From Novosphingobium aerophilum (GTDB lineage: Bacteria > Pseudomonadota > Alphaproteobacteria > Sphingomonadales > Sphingomonadaceae): a stretch of DNA of 64,000 bases. Of this stretch, positions 42,737-51,253 are shown piece by piece. The stretch spans positions 1 to 64,000 of the forward strand of contig NZ_JACLAU010000007.1 in the NCBI RefSeq assembly GCF_014230305.1, written 5' to 3'. Each line of letters opens with the position of its first letter. Within the stretch, counting starts at the first letter, position 1. The position numbers and the translations under genes were made by a program. The notes under the pieces were generated by a model, which was not told where the DNA came from, made no database searches, and worked only from the letters and a program-made list of their open reading frames with translations.

Positions 42737-42882
42737 AGATTGGATACCGGAGAATGATCTGCAACGGACACTAAACCGGTCCACCGATTTGCCATTCAAT
42801 CTGCGTTAAGCCGTTTCGGGGTGAAACCGCGCTGACCCTCGCGGAGCGTGACAGCCCGCCAGAGCAAAGGAACACAAAGGAC

Positions 42883-44436
42883 GTGAAGCCCGTGCGATAC
42901 GCTTATGGAGTGACCTCGGCGCTGCTGCTTGGCGGTGCGGCGCTTTCGCTTGTCACCGGCCTCCCTGCCGGAGCCCAGGTGGCGCAGAACGATGCCCAGC
43001 AGATGCAGCAGGTGGTGCCGCGGGCCGGTGCGCCGGCCAGCTTCGCCGACCTGACCGCGCAGTTGCAGCCGGCAGTGGTGAACATCTCCACCCGCCAGCG
43101 CGTGCGTGTGCAGCAGCAGGACGGCAACCCCTTCGCCGGGACGCCCTTCGCCGATCTGTTCGGCGGCGGCCAGGGCGGCGGCACGCCCCAGACCCGCGAG
43201 GCACAGTCGCTCGGCTCGGGCTTCCTGATCTCGGCCGATGGCTATGTGGTGACCAACAACCACGTGATCGCCGCCGATGGCCAGGGCGAGATCGAATCGA
43301 TCACCGTCAAGCTGACCGACGGCACCGAGTTTCCGGCCAAGCTGATTGGCCGCGATCCGGCCTCGGACCTGGCCGTGCTGAAGATCAGCGGGACCAAGCC
43401 CTTCCCCTTCGTCAAGTTCGGCGACAGCCGCGGCGTGCGCGTGGGTGACTGGGTGATCGCGATCGGCCAGCCCTTCGGCCTGGGCGGCACGGTCACCGCC
43501 GGGATCATCTCGGCGGTCTACCGCGCCACCGGATCGGGCACGGCCTATGACCGCTACCTGCAAACCGACGCGGCGATCAACCGGGGCAACTCGGGCGGGC
43601 CGATGTTCGACATGCGCGGCAACGTGATCGGCATCAACAACGCGATCTTCTCCCCCACCGGCGGCAGCGTGGGCATCGGCTTCGCCATTCCCGCCGAGAC
43701 CGCGGCCCCCATCGTCGAAAAGCTGAAGGCCGGCCAGGCGATCGAGCGCGGCTATCTGGGCGTGCGCCTGCAGCCGCTGGGCGAGGACCTGGCCGATTCG
43801 CTGGGTATCCCGCACAACCGCGGCGAGTTCATCCAGGCGGTCGAACCCACCGGCGCCGCCGCCAAGGCGGGCATCCAGGGCGGCGACGTGATCCTCAAGG
43901 TCAACGGCAAGGAGGTCAGCCCCGAACAGACGCTGTCCTACATCGTCGCCAACACCCCGCCGGGCACCCGCGTGCCGATCGAACTGATCCGCAACGGCCA
44001 GCGCATGACCGTGCAGGTCACCGTCGCCCGCCGTCCGAGCGAGGACGAGCTGGCCCAGGCGCAGAGCTTCGACCAGCCGCAGGGCCAGGACGGCGATCAG
44101 TACAACCGCCCGCCGCAGAAGCAGGGCGAAGGTCTGGTCGAACAGTCGCTGGGGCTTTCCGCGATCCCCCTCACCCCCGCCATCGCGCGTCAGCTCGGGG
44201 CAGGCGAAGGGACCCGGGGTCTGGTCATCACCGCGGTCGACCAGTCGTCCGACGCGGGCCAGAAGGGTCTGCAGCGCGGCGACATCGTGCTCTCGGCCAA
44301 CTACACCGAGGTCACCACCGTGGCCCAGCTCGAAGGCATCGTCCGCGCCGCCAAGGCCCAGACCCGCAACGCCGTCCTGCTGCGCGTCCAGCGCCGCGGC
44401 CAGCCGCCGATCTACATGCCGGTGCGCCTGCGCTGA
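42883..44436 (+). CDS. degP: Do/DegP family serine endoprotease
   Basis: Periplasmic HtrA-type protease and chaperone for misfolded envelope proteins. The 517-aa product has a signal peptide (VTSALLLGGAALSLVTGLPAGAQ), a trypsin-like domain with the triad H127 (NNHVIA), D162 (DPASDLAVL) and S237 (NRGNSGGP), and two PDZ domains, the first from about GYLGVRLQPL and the second near GTRGLVITAVD. The start is a GTG at 42883 close after AAAGG; GTG at 42892 is an alternative. A strong terminator follows. Confidence 0.94.
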   Translation: MKPVRYAYGVTSALLLGGAALSLVTGLPAGAQVAQNDAQQMQQVVPRAGAPASFADLTAQLQPAVVNISTRQRVRVQQQDGNPFAGTPFADLFGGGQGGGTPQTREAQSLGSGFLISADGYVVTNNHVIAADGQGEIESITVKLTDGTEFPAKLIGRDPASDLAVLKISGTKPFPFVKFGDSRGVRVGDWVIAIGQPFGLGGTVTAGIISAVYRATGSGTAYDRYLQTDAAINRGNSGGPMFDMRGNVIGINNAIFSPTGGSVGIGFAIPAETAAPIVEKLKAGQAIERGYLGVRLQPLGEDLADSLGIPHNRGEFIQAVEPTGAAAKAGIQGGDVILKVNGKEVSPEQTLSYIVANTPPGTRVPIELIRNGQRMTVQVTVARRPSEDELAQAQSFDQPQGQDGDQYNRPPQKQGEGLVEQSLGLSAIPLTPAIARQLGAGEGTRGLVITAVDQSSDAGQKGLQRGDIVLSANYTEVTTVAQLEGIVRAAKAQTRNAVLLRVQRRGQPPIYMPVRLR

Positions 44437-44465
44437 TGCCGCGCGGCGTCGGTTGAAGGCAAGAG

Positions 44466-44494
44466 CCCCGCTTCCGGAAGGAGGCGGGGTTTTT
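44466..44494 (+). terminator. Intrinsic terminator after degP
   Basis: CCCCGCTTCC-GGAA-GGAGGCGGGG followed by TTTTT, a 10-bp stem with one G-T wobble, 30 nt beyond the degP stop. The spacing and U-run are classical. Confidence 0.85.
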
Positions 44495-44558
44495 GGTGGG
44501 GTGTGCGTGCACGGTTCTACAGGCTTGGTCTGACCTGAGGAGGTTGGATGACCTCTTT

Positions 44559-44622
44559 CCGTTCGTGTCGAGCGAAGTCGAGAGGCCTTGCGGCGTGTCT
44601 CGACTTCGCTCGACACGAACGG
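44559..44622. repeat. Palindrome family C copy 2
   Basis: CCGTTCGTGTCGAGCGAAGT plus CGAGA pairs perfectly with TCTCGACTTCGCTCGACACG plus AACGG over 25 bp around a 14-nt loop. Compared with copy 1, the central C-G pair is A-T in both arms, a compensatory change. Confidence 0.85.
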
Positions 44623-44743
44623 AGTTGATACAGTGCAGCTGACTTTGAGCCTGTAGCAGCCCACGCGAGACAGGTGATCTGGGCGATTGATCAAGTCCCA
44701 GCGAGAAACCGTGCGGCATGGTGGGGCCAGCGCGGTCGGGCGG

Positions 44744-44769
44744 CCTTCGACAGGCTCAGGCTGAGCGGG
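44744..44769. repeat. Short palindromic repeat (family D)
   Basis: CCTTCGACAGGCTCAGG then CTGAGCGGG: the core GCTCAG-G-CTGAGC is a perfect 6-bp hairpin. I recognise TTCGACAGGCTCAG-CTGAGC as a very widespread intergenic repeat in proteobacteria. Only one copy is present here. Confidence 0.6.
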
Positions 44770-44864
44770 TGTTGGTGCTGGACGATGGGTGATGGCTGGT
44801 TATCCCGGCAACAGGATCGCACCAGCATCGACCCTTGGCCTATCCAAATCCGATAGCCCTCTCA

Positions 44865-44959
44865 ATCGTCGTCCCGGGCTTGACCCGGGACCCGGCTTCT
44901 CTCCCTGCACTGACCTTGCCAAGGCTAGCCAGGCCCCGGATCAAGTCCGGGGCGACGAT
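44865..44959. repeat. CGTC-head palindrome pair E1
   Basis: Left arm: ATCGTC, stem GTCCCGGG, loop CTTGA, stem CCCGGGAC. Right arm (read in reverse): ATCGTC, stem GCCCCGGA, loop CTTGA, stem TCCGGGGC. Heads face outward. The head and loop are identical between arms while the stems differ but stay fully paired. Confidence 0.85.
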
Positions 44960-44993
44960 GGGAAATGGCTGCGGTGGCGGGGCGCTGCGCCCC

Positions 44994-47096
44994 CTACTGC
45001 CCCCGCCCGCGCCGCCCGGTCGCCTGATCCAGGAAATCATCGTTCGCCGCCGGCGGCGCGCCGTTGGGCGGCAAAGGCTGGCCATTGTCCTCCAGCCGGC
45101 CGCGCTGGCTGTCGGCCAGGGGCCCCTTGGGCGCCTCGTTGCGCGCGGGGTCGATCAGGTTGCCCTGTTCGTCGACATAGTAATAGTCCTCGGGGCTGCC
45201 GGTACGGGCCTCGTCATCGGGTTCGAGCTGCCAGTCAGGCAGGACCAGTTCGGTGTCGAAATTCTCGGCCGGACGGCGCGCGGTGGCCTGGCGCATGTAC
45301 TGGGCGAAGGCGCGCGCCGGGGCGGTGCCGCCCATCAGCCCGGGGATGGGTTTGGCATCGTCGCGGCCCATCCACACCCCGGTGGTGATCCCGCTGGAGA
45401 AACCGATGAACCAGCCATCCTTGTTCGAGCTGGTGGTGCCGGTCTTGCCCGCCACCGGCCGGCCGATCTGCGCGGCGCGGCCGGTGCCGATGTTCACGGC
45501 GGTCTGCAACAGGTCGGTCATCGCCGCGGCGACGAAGGGCTGGAGCACCTGCTGGCCGGGGACCGGCTTGTGTTCGTAAAGCACGCGCCCGTCGGTGGTG
45601 GCGACCTTGGTGATGCCGTAGGGCTCCACCGCCATGCCCTTGGCCGAGACGGCCGCGAACGAGCGCGTCATGTCGATCAGGCGCACGTCCGAGGTGCCCA
45701 GCACCATCGAGGGCATGGTGTTGATCGGGGTGCTGATCCCCAGCCGCCGGGCCATGGCGGCGACGGTGCCGAAGCCGACCTCGTTGCCGAGCTGCGCCGC
45801 CACGGTGTTCTTCGAATAGGCGAAGGCGGTGCGCACGTCGATCTTGCCGGCATAGTTGCGGCCATCGTTGTGCGGGCTCCAGCCGTTGATCGTCACCGGC
45901 TCGTCGACCACGGCATCGTCGGGCTTGTAGCCGGCCTCGATCGCGGCGAGGTAGACGAACAGCTTCCACGCCGAACCGGGCTGGCGCACCGCGTTGACCG
46001 CGCGGTTGTAGTTCGAGGTGACGTAGTCCGTCCCCCCGACCATCGCCAGCACGGCGCCATCGCGGTCGATCGACACCATCGCGCCCTGCGCGCCCTTGGG
46101 AGCGTTCCTGGCCACGGCATCGGTCGCGGCGTGCTGCATGGCGGGATCGAGCGTGGTCCAGACCTCGATCGGCTCGCTGTTCTCGGGGACCAGCAGGTCG
46201 AGCTGCGGCAGGGCCCAGTCGGTGAAGTAGCGGACCGAGTTCTGGCCCTGCTCGGCGGCGAAGCGGACCTTGGCGAAATCGACCCCGTCGGCCTCTCCGG
46301 CCGTGATCGAGCCGGCGTCCTGCATGGTTTCCAGCACCACCTTGGCGCGCTTGACCGCGGCCTCCGCGTCGGCAGTGGGCGAATAGCGCGAGGGCGCCTT
46401 GACCAGCCCGGCGATGATCGCGGCCTCGGGCAGGGTCAGCTCGGTCCCCGGATGGCCGAAGAACTTGCGGCTGGCGGAATCGATGCCATAGGCGCCGCCG
46501 CCGAAATAGACCTTGTTGAGGTACAGCTCGAGGATCTCGTCCTTGCTGAACTTGGTCTCGAGCGCGATCGCGAGGATCGCCTCGCGGGCCTTGCGGGCGA
46601 AGGTGCGGTTGTTGTTGAGGAAGACGTTGCGGGCGAGCTGCTGGGTGATCGTCGACCCACCCTGGCGCCAGCGACCGCTCTGCGCGCGGACGAACAGCGA
46701 CCGGGCGATGCCCACCGGATCGACCCCGAAGTGATCGTAATAGCGGCGATCCTCGACCGAGATCATCGCCAGCTTCATCTCGCGCGGGATCTGGCCGACC
46801 GGGATCCACTTGCCGTAACTCGGCCCGAGCGAGACCAGTTCCGATCCGTCGCGCGCGCGGACGACGATCATCTGGCCTTCCTGCTGCGACTTCAGCGCCG
46901 AGAAGCTGGGCAGCGACGAGGCCGCCACCCCGACCGCGACCGCCAGGGCCAGCACCACGGCCAGCGCCGCCGCGGCACCCCAGGCGAACAGGCGACGGAC
47001 AAAGCGCCCGAACCCGCCGCTCCGTTTGCCGGGACCGGGGCGGGACGGCTTGGGCGGCGTGCCGGAAGGGGTGCGCCGGACGTCGGTACGGGCCAT
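44994..47096 (-). CDS. mrcA: Class A penicillin-binding protein (PBP1A family)
   Basis: Bifunctional inner-membrane murein synthase of 700 aa. After a basic cytoplasmic tail and membrane anchor (AAAALAVVLALAVAVGVAAS, 41-60) comes the GT51 transglycosylase with catalytic E115 in SVEDRRYYDHFGVDP. The transpeptidase has the SXXK motif at S375 (GSAWK), SKN at S428 and KTG at K551 (GKTGTT). The C-terminal tail is polar and Arg/Gly-rich. It builds the peptidoglycan on which MltA and the amidase in this window would act. Confidence 0.95.
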   Translation of the reverse strand: MARTDVRRTPSGTPPKPSRPGPGKRSGGFGRFVRRLFAWGAAAALAVVLALAVAVGVAASSLPSFSALKSQQEGQMIVVRARDGSELVSLGPSYGKWIPVGQIPREMKLAMISVEDRRYYDHFGVDPVGIARSLFVRAQSGRWRQGGSTITQQLARNVFLNNNRTFARKAREAILAIALETKFSKDEILELYLNKVYFGGGAYGIDSASRKFFGHPGTELTLPEAAIIAGLVKAPSRYSPTADAEAAVKRAKVVLETMQDAGSITAGEADGVDFAKVRFAAEQGQNSVRYFTDWALPQLDLLVPENSEPIEVWTTLDPAMQHAATDAVARNAPKGAQGAMVSIDRDGAVLAMVGGTDYVTSNYNRAVNAVRQPGSAWKLFVYLAAIEAGYKPDDAVVDEPVTINGWSPHNDGRNYAGKIDVRTAFAYSKNTVAAQLGNEVGFGTVAAMARRLGISTPINTMPSMVLGTSDVRLIDMTRSFAAVSAKGMAVEPYGITKVATTDGRVLYEHKPVPGQQVLQPFVAAAMTDLLQTAVNIGTGRAAQIGRPVAGKTGTTSSNKDGWFIGFSSGITTGVWMGRDDAKPIPGLMGGTAPARAFAQYMRQATARRPAENFDTELVLPDWQLEPDDEARTGSPEDYYYVDEQGNLIDPARNEAPKGPLADSQRGRLEDNGQPLPPNGAPPAANDDFLDQATGRRGRGQ

Positions 47097-47212
47097 GCGG
47101 TCTGTCTAATCCCTCTGCGGGCCGCCTCGGGCCCGTCCCTTGTCAGCCCCATGCATAGGCGAAGGCGAACACAGCGTTAACAGAAAATGCGCGACGCCCC
47201 TGGGACGCAGGC

Positions 47213-47611
47213 TCAGTCCTTCGGCTTGAAATCGAGCGAGGCGCTGTTGATGCAATAGCGCAGCCCGTCCGGGCCGGGGCCATCGGGGAAAACGTGGCCC
47301 AGATGCCCTTCGCAGGTGGCGCAGCGCACCTCGGTGCGGACCATGCCATGCGAGTGGTCGACGTGCTCGTCCACCGCGTCGGCCGCAACCGGGCTGGTGT
47401 AGCTCGGCCAGCCGGAGCCCGAATTGTACTTGGTCTCGGACGAGAACAGCGGCGTGCCGCAGCCCGCGCAGAGGTACATGCCCGGCGCCTTGTTGCTTTC
47501 GTACTTGCCGGTGAAGGCCCGCTCGGTCCCGCCGTGGCGCAGGATCTGGTACTGCTCGGGGGTCAACCGCTCGCGCCATTCGGCATCGGTCAGGGTGAGC
47601 TTGTCGGTCAT
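47213..47611 (-). CDS. msrB: Peptide-methionine (R)-S-oxide reductase MsrB
   Basis: Repairs the R-epimer of methionine sulfoxide in proteins with thioredoxin. The 132-aa protein has the catalytic Cys in [11 protein letters not shown] near the end, and two zinc-binding CXXC pairs, CAGC and CATC. GSGWPSY and GHVFPDGP are family signatures. ATG at 47611 gives the standard start. No msrA is fused or adjacent. Confidence 0.95.
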   Translation of the reverse strand: MTDKLTLTDAEWRERLTPEQYQILRHGGTERAFTGKYESNKAPGMYLCAGCGTPLFSSETKYNSGSGWPSYTSPVAADAVDEHVDHSHGMVRTEVRCATCEGHLGHVFPDGPGPDGLRYCINSASLDFKPKD

Positions 47612-47689
47612 CGGCGTTCTCCTTCGCCCGCCCAGATGGGGAGCGGGCGGCCCGCTTGCAAGCAAGCCACCCTCCCCCGGCGGCGCCGA

Positions 47690-48562
47690 TTACAGGCGCT
47701 TGAGCAGGGCCAGCAGCCGGGCCCAGGCGCGCTCGGCCTCGGCCTTGTCGTAGACCGGCGAGTCCGGCACGGTCCAGCCGTGGTCGGCGGCATAGACCTC
47801 GACCTCGGCCGGACGACCGGCGGCGCTGGCCGAGGTCTTGAACACGTCCTTGTCGCCCGGCGCGCGGGCATCGTCGTTGCGGGCGACGGCTATGAGGTAG
47901 CTGGCCTTGGTCCGTGCCAGCAGCCGGTGCGGGCTCTCGGGCGATTCGGTGACCAGCCCGCCGCCGTGGAACGATCCCACCGCCTTCACCCGATCCGGTG
48001 CCGCCGCCGCCGTACGCACGGCGAAGGGCCCGCCCATGCAATAGCCGGTGGTGGCGATCCCGCGCTTGCGATCGACCTGCGGCTGCCTGTCGAGCCAGGC
48101 GACGAAGGCCGCCCCATCGCGCAGGGTCCCCGCCGGGCTGAGCGCGGCGATCATCGGCTTGAGCGTCTGCTGCCCGGCCGGGGTGCGCCAGCTCGCGAAA
48201 TCGGCCAGGACCGGGGCCTTGGCGGAGCGGTAGTACTGGTTGACCAGCAGCACGGCATAACCCGCCGCCGCCAGCCGCCGCGCCATCGCCTTGTTGGCAT
48301 CGCGGATTCCGGCGATGTCGGGCCACATGACCACGGCCGGATGCTTGCCCTGGGCCGGGTGGAACCAGACCGCATCGGCCGTCCCGTCCGGCGTGGGAAT
48401 GGCGACCGTGCTCTCGCTGACGGCCAGGTCGGCGGCCTGTGCCGGAGCCCAGGTCGCGCTCCACGCGGCCACGGTCGCTGCCCCGCCGGCCAGGCCAAAG
48501 CCCCGGCGCGACACGCCTTCCGCCGCCCGCTGCTCGTCCTCCAAGGTGAATTCATCGCACAT
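47690..48562 (-). CDS. Dienelactone hydrolase family protein, Tat-exported
   Basis: 290-aa alpha/beta-hydrolase of the dienelactone hydrolase type. The N-terminus carries a twin-arginine signal (VSRRGFGLAGGAATVAAW, RR at 19-20, ending near APAQA). The nucleophile is C175 in TTGYCMGG, as in true DLH enzymes, with the C-terminal His in ADHGWTVPDS. Export suggests a periplasmic substrate, unlike classic cytosolic dienelactone hydrolases. The ATG at 48562 was fixed by the signal peptide; the longer open frame upstream is repeat DNA. Transcribed toward msrB. Confidence 0.87.
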   Translation of the reverse strand: MCDEFTLEDEQRAAEGVSRRGFGLAGGAATVAAWSATWAPAQAADLAVSESTVAIPTPDGTADAVWFHPAQGKHPAVVMWPDIAGIRDANKAMARRLAAAGYAVLLVNQYYRSAKAPVLADFASWRTPAGQQTLKPMIAALSPAGTLRDGAAFVAWLDRQPQVDRKRGIATTGYCMGGPFAVRTAAAAPDRVKAVGSFHGGGLVTESPESPHRLLARTKASYLIAVARNDDARAPGDKDVFKTSASAAGRPAEVEVYAADHGWTVPDSPVYDKAEAERAWARLLALLKRL

Positions 48563-48968
48563 CGCCAGTCTCCCGGATCGCTCCAGCCCCAGCCTAGAGC
48601 AACGGCGGCGCGGTGCAACAGGTCCGAAAGCGGGTGCGGGATTGACCGCCCCAAGGCCCGCCCCCCGCTGGCCGCGCGACCAGGTCACCTGCGCATGGAA
48701 CGGCAAGCTTGGGTGGGGGGCTGACGTTCGGCGCACGGGGACGGGGCCGGCCAAGCCGGTGCTGACCCGAAAAAGATGATCGTCGTCCCGGGCTTGACCC
48801 GGGACAGGGCTGTTCTTCCCCAACCGTTGCCACGCGAGCCCTGCCCCGGCTCAAGGCCGGGGGGACGATTAGAGGGCGGTTGTGTGCTCTGTGCGGAGAG
48901 GATCGGAATGACCGCAACCAGGCAAAACCAGACTGTCCCTACCAGCCGGCCCGGCCTAGGATCGCGAC
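48563..48968. other. Gene-free divergent region with repeat E2
   Basis: No gene is seen in these 406 bases between the dienelactone hydrolase and the phosphatase-like gene. The right half contains the CGTC-head pair E2 (48779-48869). The rest is GC-rich sequence without recognisable motifs. Confidence 0.7.
48779..48869. repeat. CGTC-head palindrome pair E2
   Basis: The left arm is the same as in E1 (ATCGTC, GTCCCGGG, CTTGA, CCCGGGAC). The right arm, in reverse, is ATCGTC, then stem CCCCGGC, loop CTTGA, stem GCCGGGG. Again the head and loop are constant and the stem varies with full pairing. Confidence 0.85.
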
Positions 48969-49421
48969 ATGAGCGAACCCGACATGATCGCCGCCTGGCA
49001 GCGGCTCGACGCCGCGACGACCACCTCGGGGGCGTTGCGGCCCGATGATCTGCCTGCGCTCGCCGCGCTGGGGGTCTGCCACGTGATCAATCTGGCCCTG
49101 GCCGATCATCCGCAGGCCCTGCCCGACGAGGCCGAGCGGCTGGCCGCACTGGGCATCGCTTACAGCCACATTCCCGTGCCGTTCGAAGCGCCGGACGAAA
49201 CCCATTTCGCCGCATTCCGCGCAGCGCTGGAGGGCGCGCGCGGGCCCGTCCATGTCCATTGCATCCTGAACTGGCGGGTCTCCGCATTCTTCTACCGCTA
49301 TCACCGCGAGGTGCTGGGCATGGCCGAGGATCGTGCCGCGGCGCTGCTCACCCGGCAGTGGGACCCGGGCACTCACGCCCACCCCGCCGCCGCCACCTGG
49401 GCGCGCTTCATCGGGCGATGA
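48969..49421 (+). CDS. Protein tyrosine/dual-specificity phosphatase-like protein
   Basis: 150-aa cysteine-phosphatase-fold protein. LRPDDLPALAALGVCHVINLAL, YSHIPVPFEAPDETHFAAF and the P-loop VHVHCILNWRVSAFF are in the order of small DSP-like phosphatases. The loop has H97, C98 and R103, that is CX4R rather than the canonical CX5R; related bacterial DUF442-type loops also show CX4R. Its stop overlaps the next gene's ATG (ATGA), so it is co-expressed with the APH(3')-like kinase. Natural substrate unknown. Confidence 0.78.
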   Translation: MSEPDMIAAWQRLDAATTTSGALRPDDLPALAALGVCHVINLALADHPQALPDEAERLAALGIAYSHIPVPFEAPDETHFAAFRAALEGARGPVHVHCILNWRVSAFFYRYHREVLGMAEDRAAALLTRQWDPGTHAHPAAATWARFIGR

Positions 49422-50227
49422 GCGCAAGGACGCCGGGATTGCCGAAGACTCTGCCGGCCGACCTGCGGGACCGGCTGGCAGGCTATCGCTGGCAGCGGGT
49501 CACCTCCGGCGAGTCCGGGGCGTCGGTCTGGCGCCTGACGGATGGCCGGCCGGGAGCCACACTGTTCCTCAAGACGGCGGCGGATCGAGGGGCGGACGAC
49601 CTGTCCGGCGAGGCGGACCGGCTGCGCTGGCTGGCCCATCATCTGCCCGTCCCCGACGTCGTGGCCTTTGTGGCCGAGGCCGACCGCGCATGGCTGCTGA
49701 TGACAGCCGTTCCCGGTCGTAACGTGGCGCAAGTGCTACGCCGTTCAGGTCCGGCCGAACGGATCGCCGTGGTCGATGCCGTGGCCGCCTTCCTGCAGCG
49801 GCTGCATGCGGTTCCCCCCGGTGACTGCCCGTTCCCGGCCGAGCCGACGGTCCGTCTGGCGCAGGCCCGGGCGCGGATCGACGCCGGGCTGGTCGATCCC
49901 GACGATTTCGACGACGAGCGGGCCGGTTGGACCGTGGAGCGGGTGTGGAGCGCGGCCCAGGCGGCTTGCCCGACCCGGATCGACCCGGTGGTCACTCATG
50001 GCGATTTCACGCCTGAGAATGTGTTGTGGCACGGCGGCCGGGTGAGCGGTTCCATCGACGCCGGGCGGCTGGGCCGCGCCGATCGTCACCAGGACATCGC
50101 CCTGTTCTGGCGCGGCCTGGCCGATCATGGCGCGGACCTGCAGGACCGGTTCCTGGCAGCGATGGCACCACCCACGCCCGACCGCGCGCGGATCGACTTC
50201 CACCTGCTGCTCGACGAACTGTTTTGA
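49418..50227 (+). CDS. Aminoglycoside 3'-phosphotransferase-like kinase, APH(3') family
   Basis: 269-aa small-molecule kinase. The Brenner motif is HGDFTPENVL with H194, D196 and N201, and the metal-binding loop is GSIDAGRLGRADRHQDIALFW with D214. The D196-N201 and D196-D214 spacings equal those of APH(3')-IIIa (D190, N195, D208). An ATP-binding K52 lies in LFLKTAAD, and the protein ends FHLLLDELF as APH(3')-II does. A role in kanamycin/neomycin resistance is possible, but chromosomal homologues often act on other substrates. It overlaps the phosphatase-like gene. Confidence 0.85.
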   Translation: MSARTPGLPKTLPADLRDRLAGYRWQRVTSGESGASVWRLTDGRPGATLFLKTAADRGADDLSGEADRLRWLAHHLPVPDVVAFVAEADRAWLLMTAVPGRNVAQVLRRSGPAERIAVVDAVAAFLQRLHAVPPGDCPFPAEPTVRLAQARARIDAGLVDPDDFDDERAGWTVERVWSAAQAACPTRIDPVVTHGDFTPENVLWHGGRVSGSIDAGRLGRADRHQDIALFWRGLADHGADLQDRFLAAMAPPTPDRARIDFHLLLDELF

Positions 50228-50251
50228 GCCCGCCGGTCGGACACCGGCGGA

Positions 50252-51253
50252 TCAGGCGGCCAGGGCGGCCTCGCACTCCGCGATGAGCTCGGCGATGATC
50301 GCGGCGGCCGGTTCCTCGCGCGTGACCATGCCGACCGACTGGCCGGCCATCAGCGAGCCGTTTTCGACATCCCCATCGATGACCGCGCGGCGAAGAGCCC
50401 CGGCCCAGAAGTGCTCGATCTTGAGCTGCGCCTCGCCCATCTCGATCTTGCCCTCGTCGAGCAACTGGGCCACCTCGCGCTGCTTGGCGGTGAACTCCTC
50501 GGTGCCCTTGTTCTTCAGCGCCCGCACCGGAATCACCGGCAGGCGCGGATCGACCTGGACGCTGGCCACGGCATCGCGGGCGTTGGCGCGGAAAAACGCC
50601 TGCTTGAAGGCCGGATGGGCAATCGATTCGGTGGCGCAGGCGAACCGCGTGCCAAGCTGGACCCCGGCAGCGCCCATTTCGAGATAGGAGGCGATCATCT
50701 CGCCCCGACCGATCCCGCCGGCCACGAACACCAGATGATCCGCGGCGAGTGCGGGAAGGAATTCCTGGGCCAGGACCGAGGTCGCGACCGGGCCGATGTG
50801 GCCGCCCGCCTCGGACCCTTCGATCACCAGGGCATCGGCGCCCGAGCGCAGCAGCTTCTTGGCCAGGGCCAGAGTCGGGGCGAAGACCAGCACCTTGGCG
50901 CCGAACGCCTTGATCGCCTCGACCGAGCCCTTCGGCGGGATGCCGCCCGCCAGGACGACATGCCCCACCCCGTGCTTCTCGCAGACCGCGATCAGATCGA
51001 ACAGTTGGGGATGCATGGTGATCAGATTGACACCGAAGGGCCGTGTGGCGAGTGCCTTGGTCGCGGCGATCTCGGCATCGAGCAGTTCGGGGGTCATCGC
51101 GCCACAGGCGATCACGCCGAAACCGCCCCCGTTGCTGATCGCGGAGACCAGGTTCCGTTCGGACACCCAGCTCATCGCGCCGCACAGGATGGCATGCTCG
51201 CTGCCGAGAAATTCGGCTCCGCGCGCCATCAGCGCCCTGGTCTTGTCCGTCAC
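50252..51253 (-). CDS. Nitronate monooxygenase (2-nitropropane dioxygenase family)
   Basis: FMN-dependent TIM-barrel oxidase of 333 aa that detoxifies alkyl nitronates. LCGAMSWVSERNLVSAISNGGGFGVIA opens the barrel, PFGVNLITMHP follows, the active-site His lies in EGSEAGGHIGP, and the FMN phosphate site is FVAGGIGRGEMIASYLEMGAAGVQLGTRF. A GTG at 51253 with GGAG about 9 nt upstream decides the start. Convergent with the APH(3')-like gene; role could also be an enoyl reductase-like function in relatives. Confidence 0.9.
   Translation of the reverse strand: MTDKTRALMARGAEFLGSEHAILCGAMSWVSERNLVSAISNGGGFGVIACGAMTPELLDAEIAATKALATRPFGVNLITMHPQLFDLIAVCEKHGVGHVVLAGGIPPKGSVEAIKAFGAKVLVFAPTLALAKKLLRSGADALVIEGSEAGGHIGPVATSVLAQEFLPALAADHLVFVAGGIGRGEMIASYLEMGAAGVQLGTRFACATESIAHPAFKQAFFRANARDAVASVQVDPRLPVIPVRALKNKGTEEFTAKQREVAQLLDEGKIEMGEAQLKIEHFWAGALRRAVIDGDVENGSLMAGQSVGMVTREEPAAAIIAELIAECEAALAA

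Larger units (their letters stand above)
44437..44993. other. Repeat-rich gene-free region between degP and PBP1A
   Basis: These 557 bases hold no credible gene. In order they contain the degP terminator, palindrome C2 (44559-44622), a short GCTCAG-G-CTGAGC repeat (44744-44769) and the CGTC-head pair E1 (44865-44959). Three unrelated repeat families in half a kilobase suggest it tolerates repeated insertion. Confidence 0.75.
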
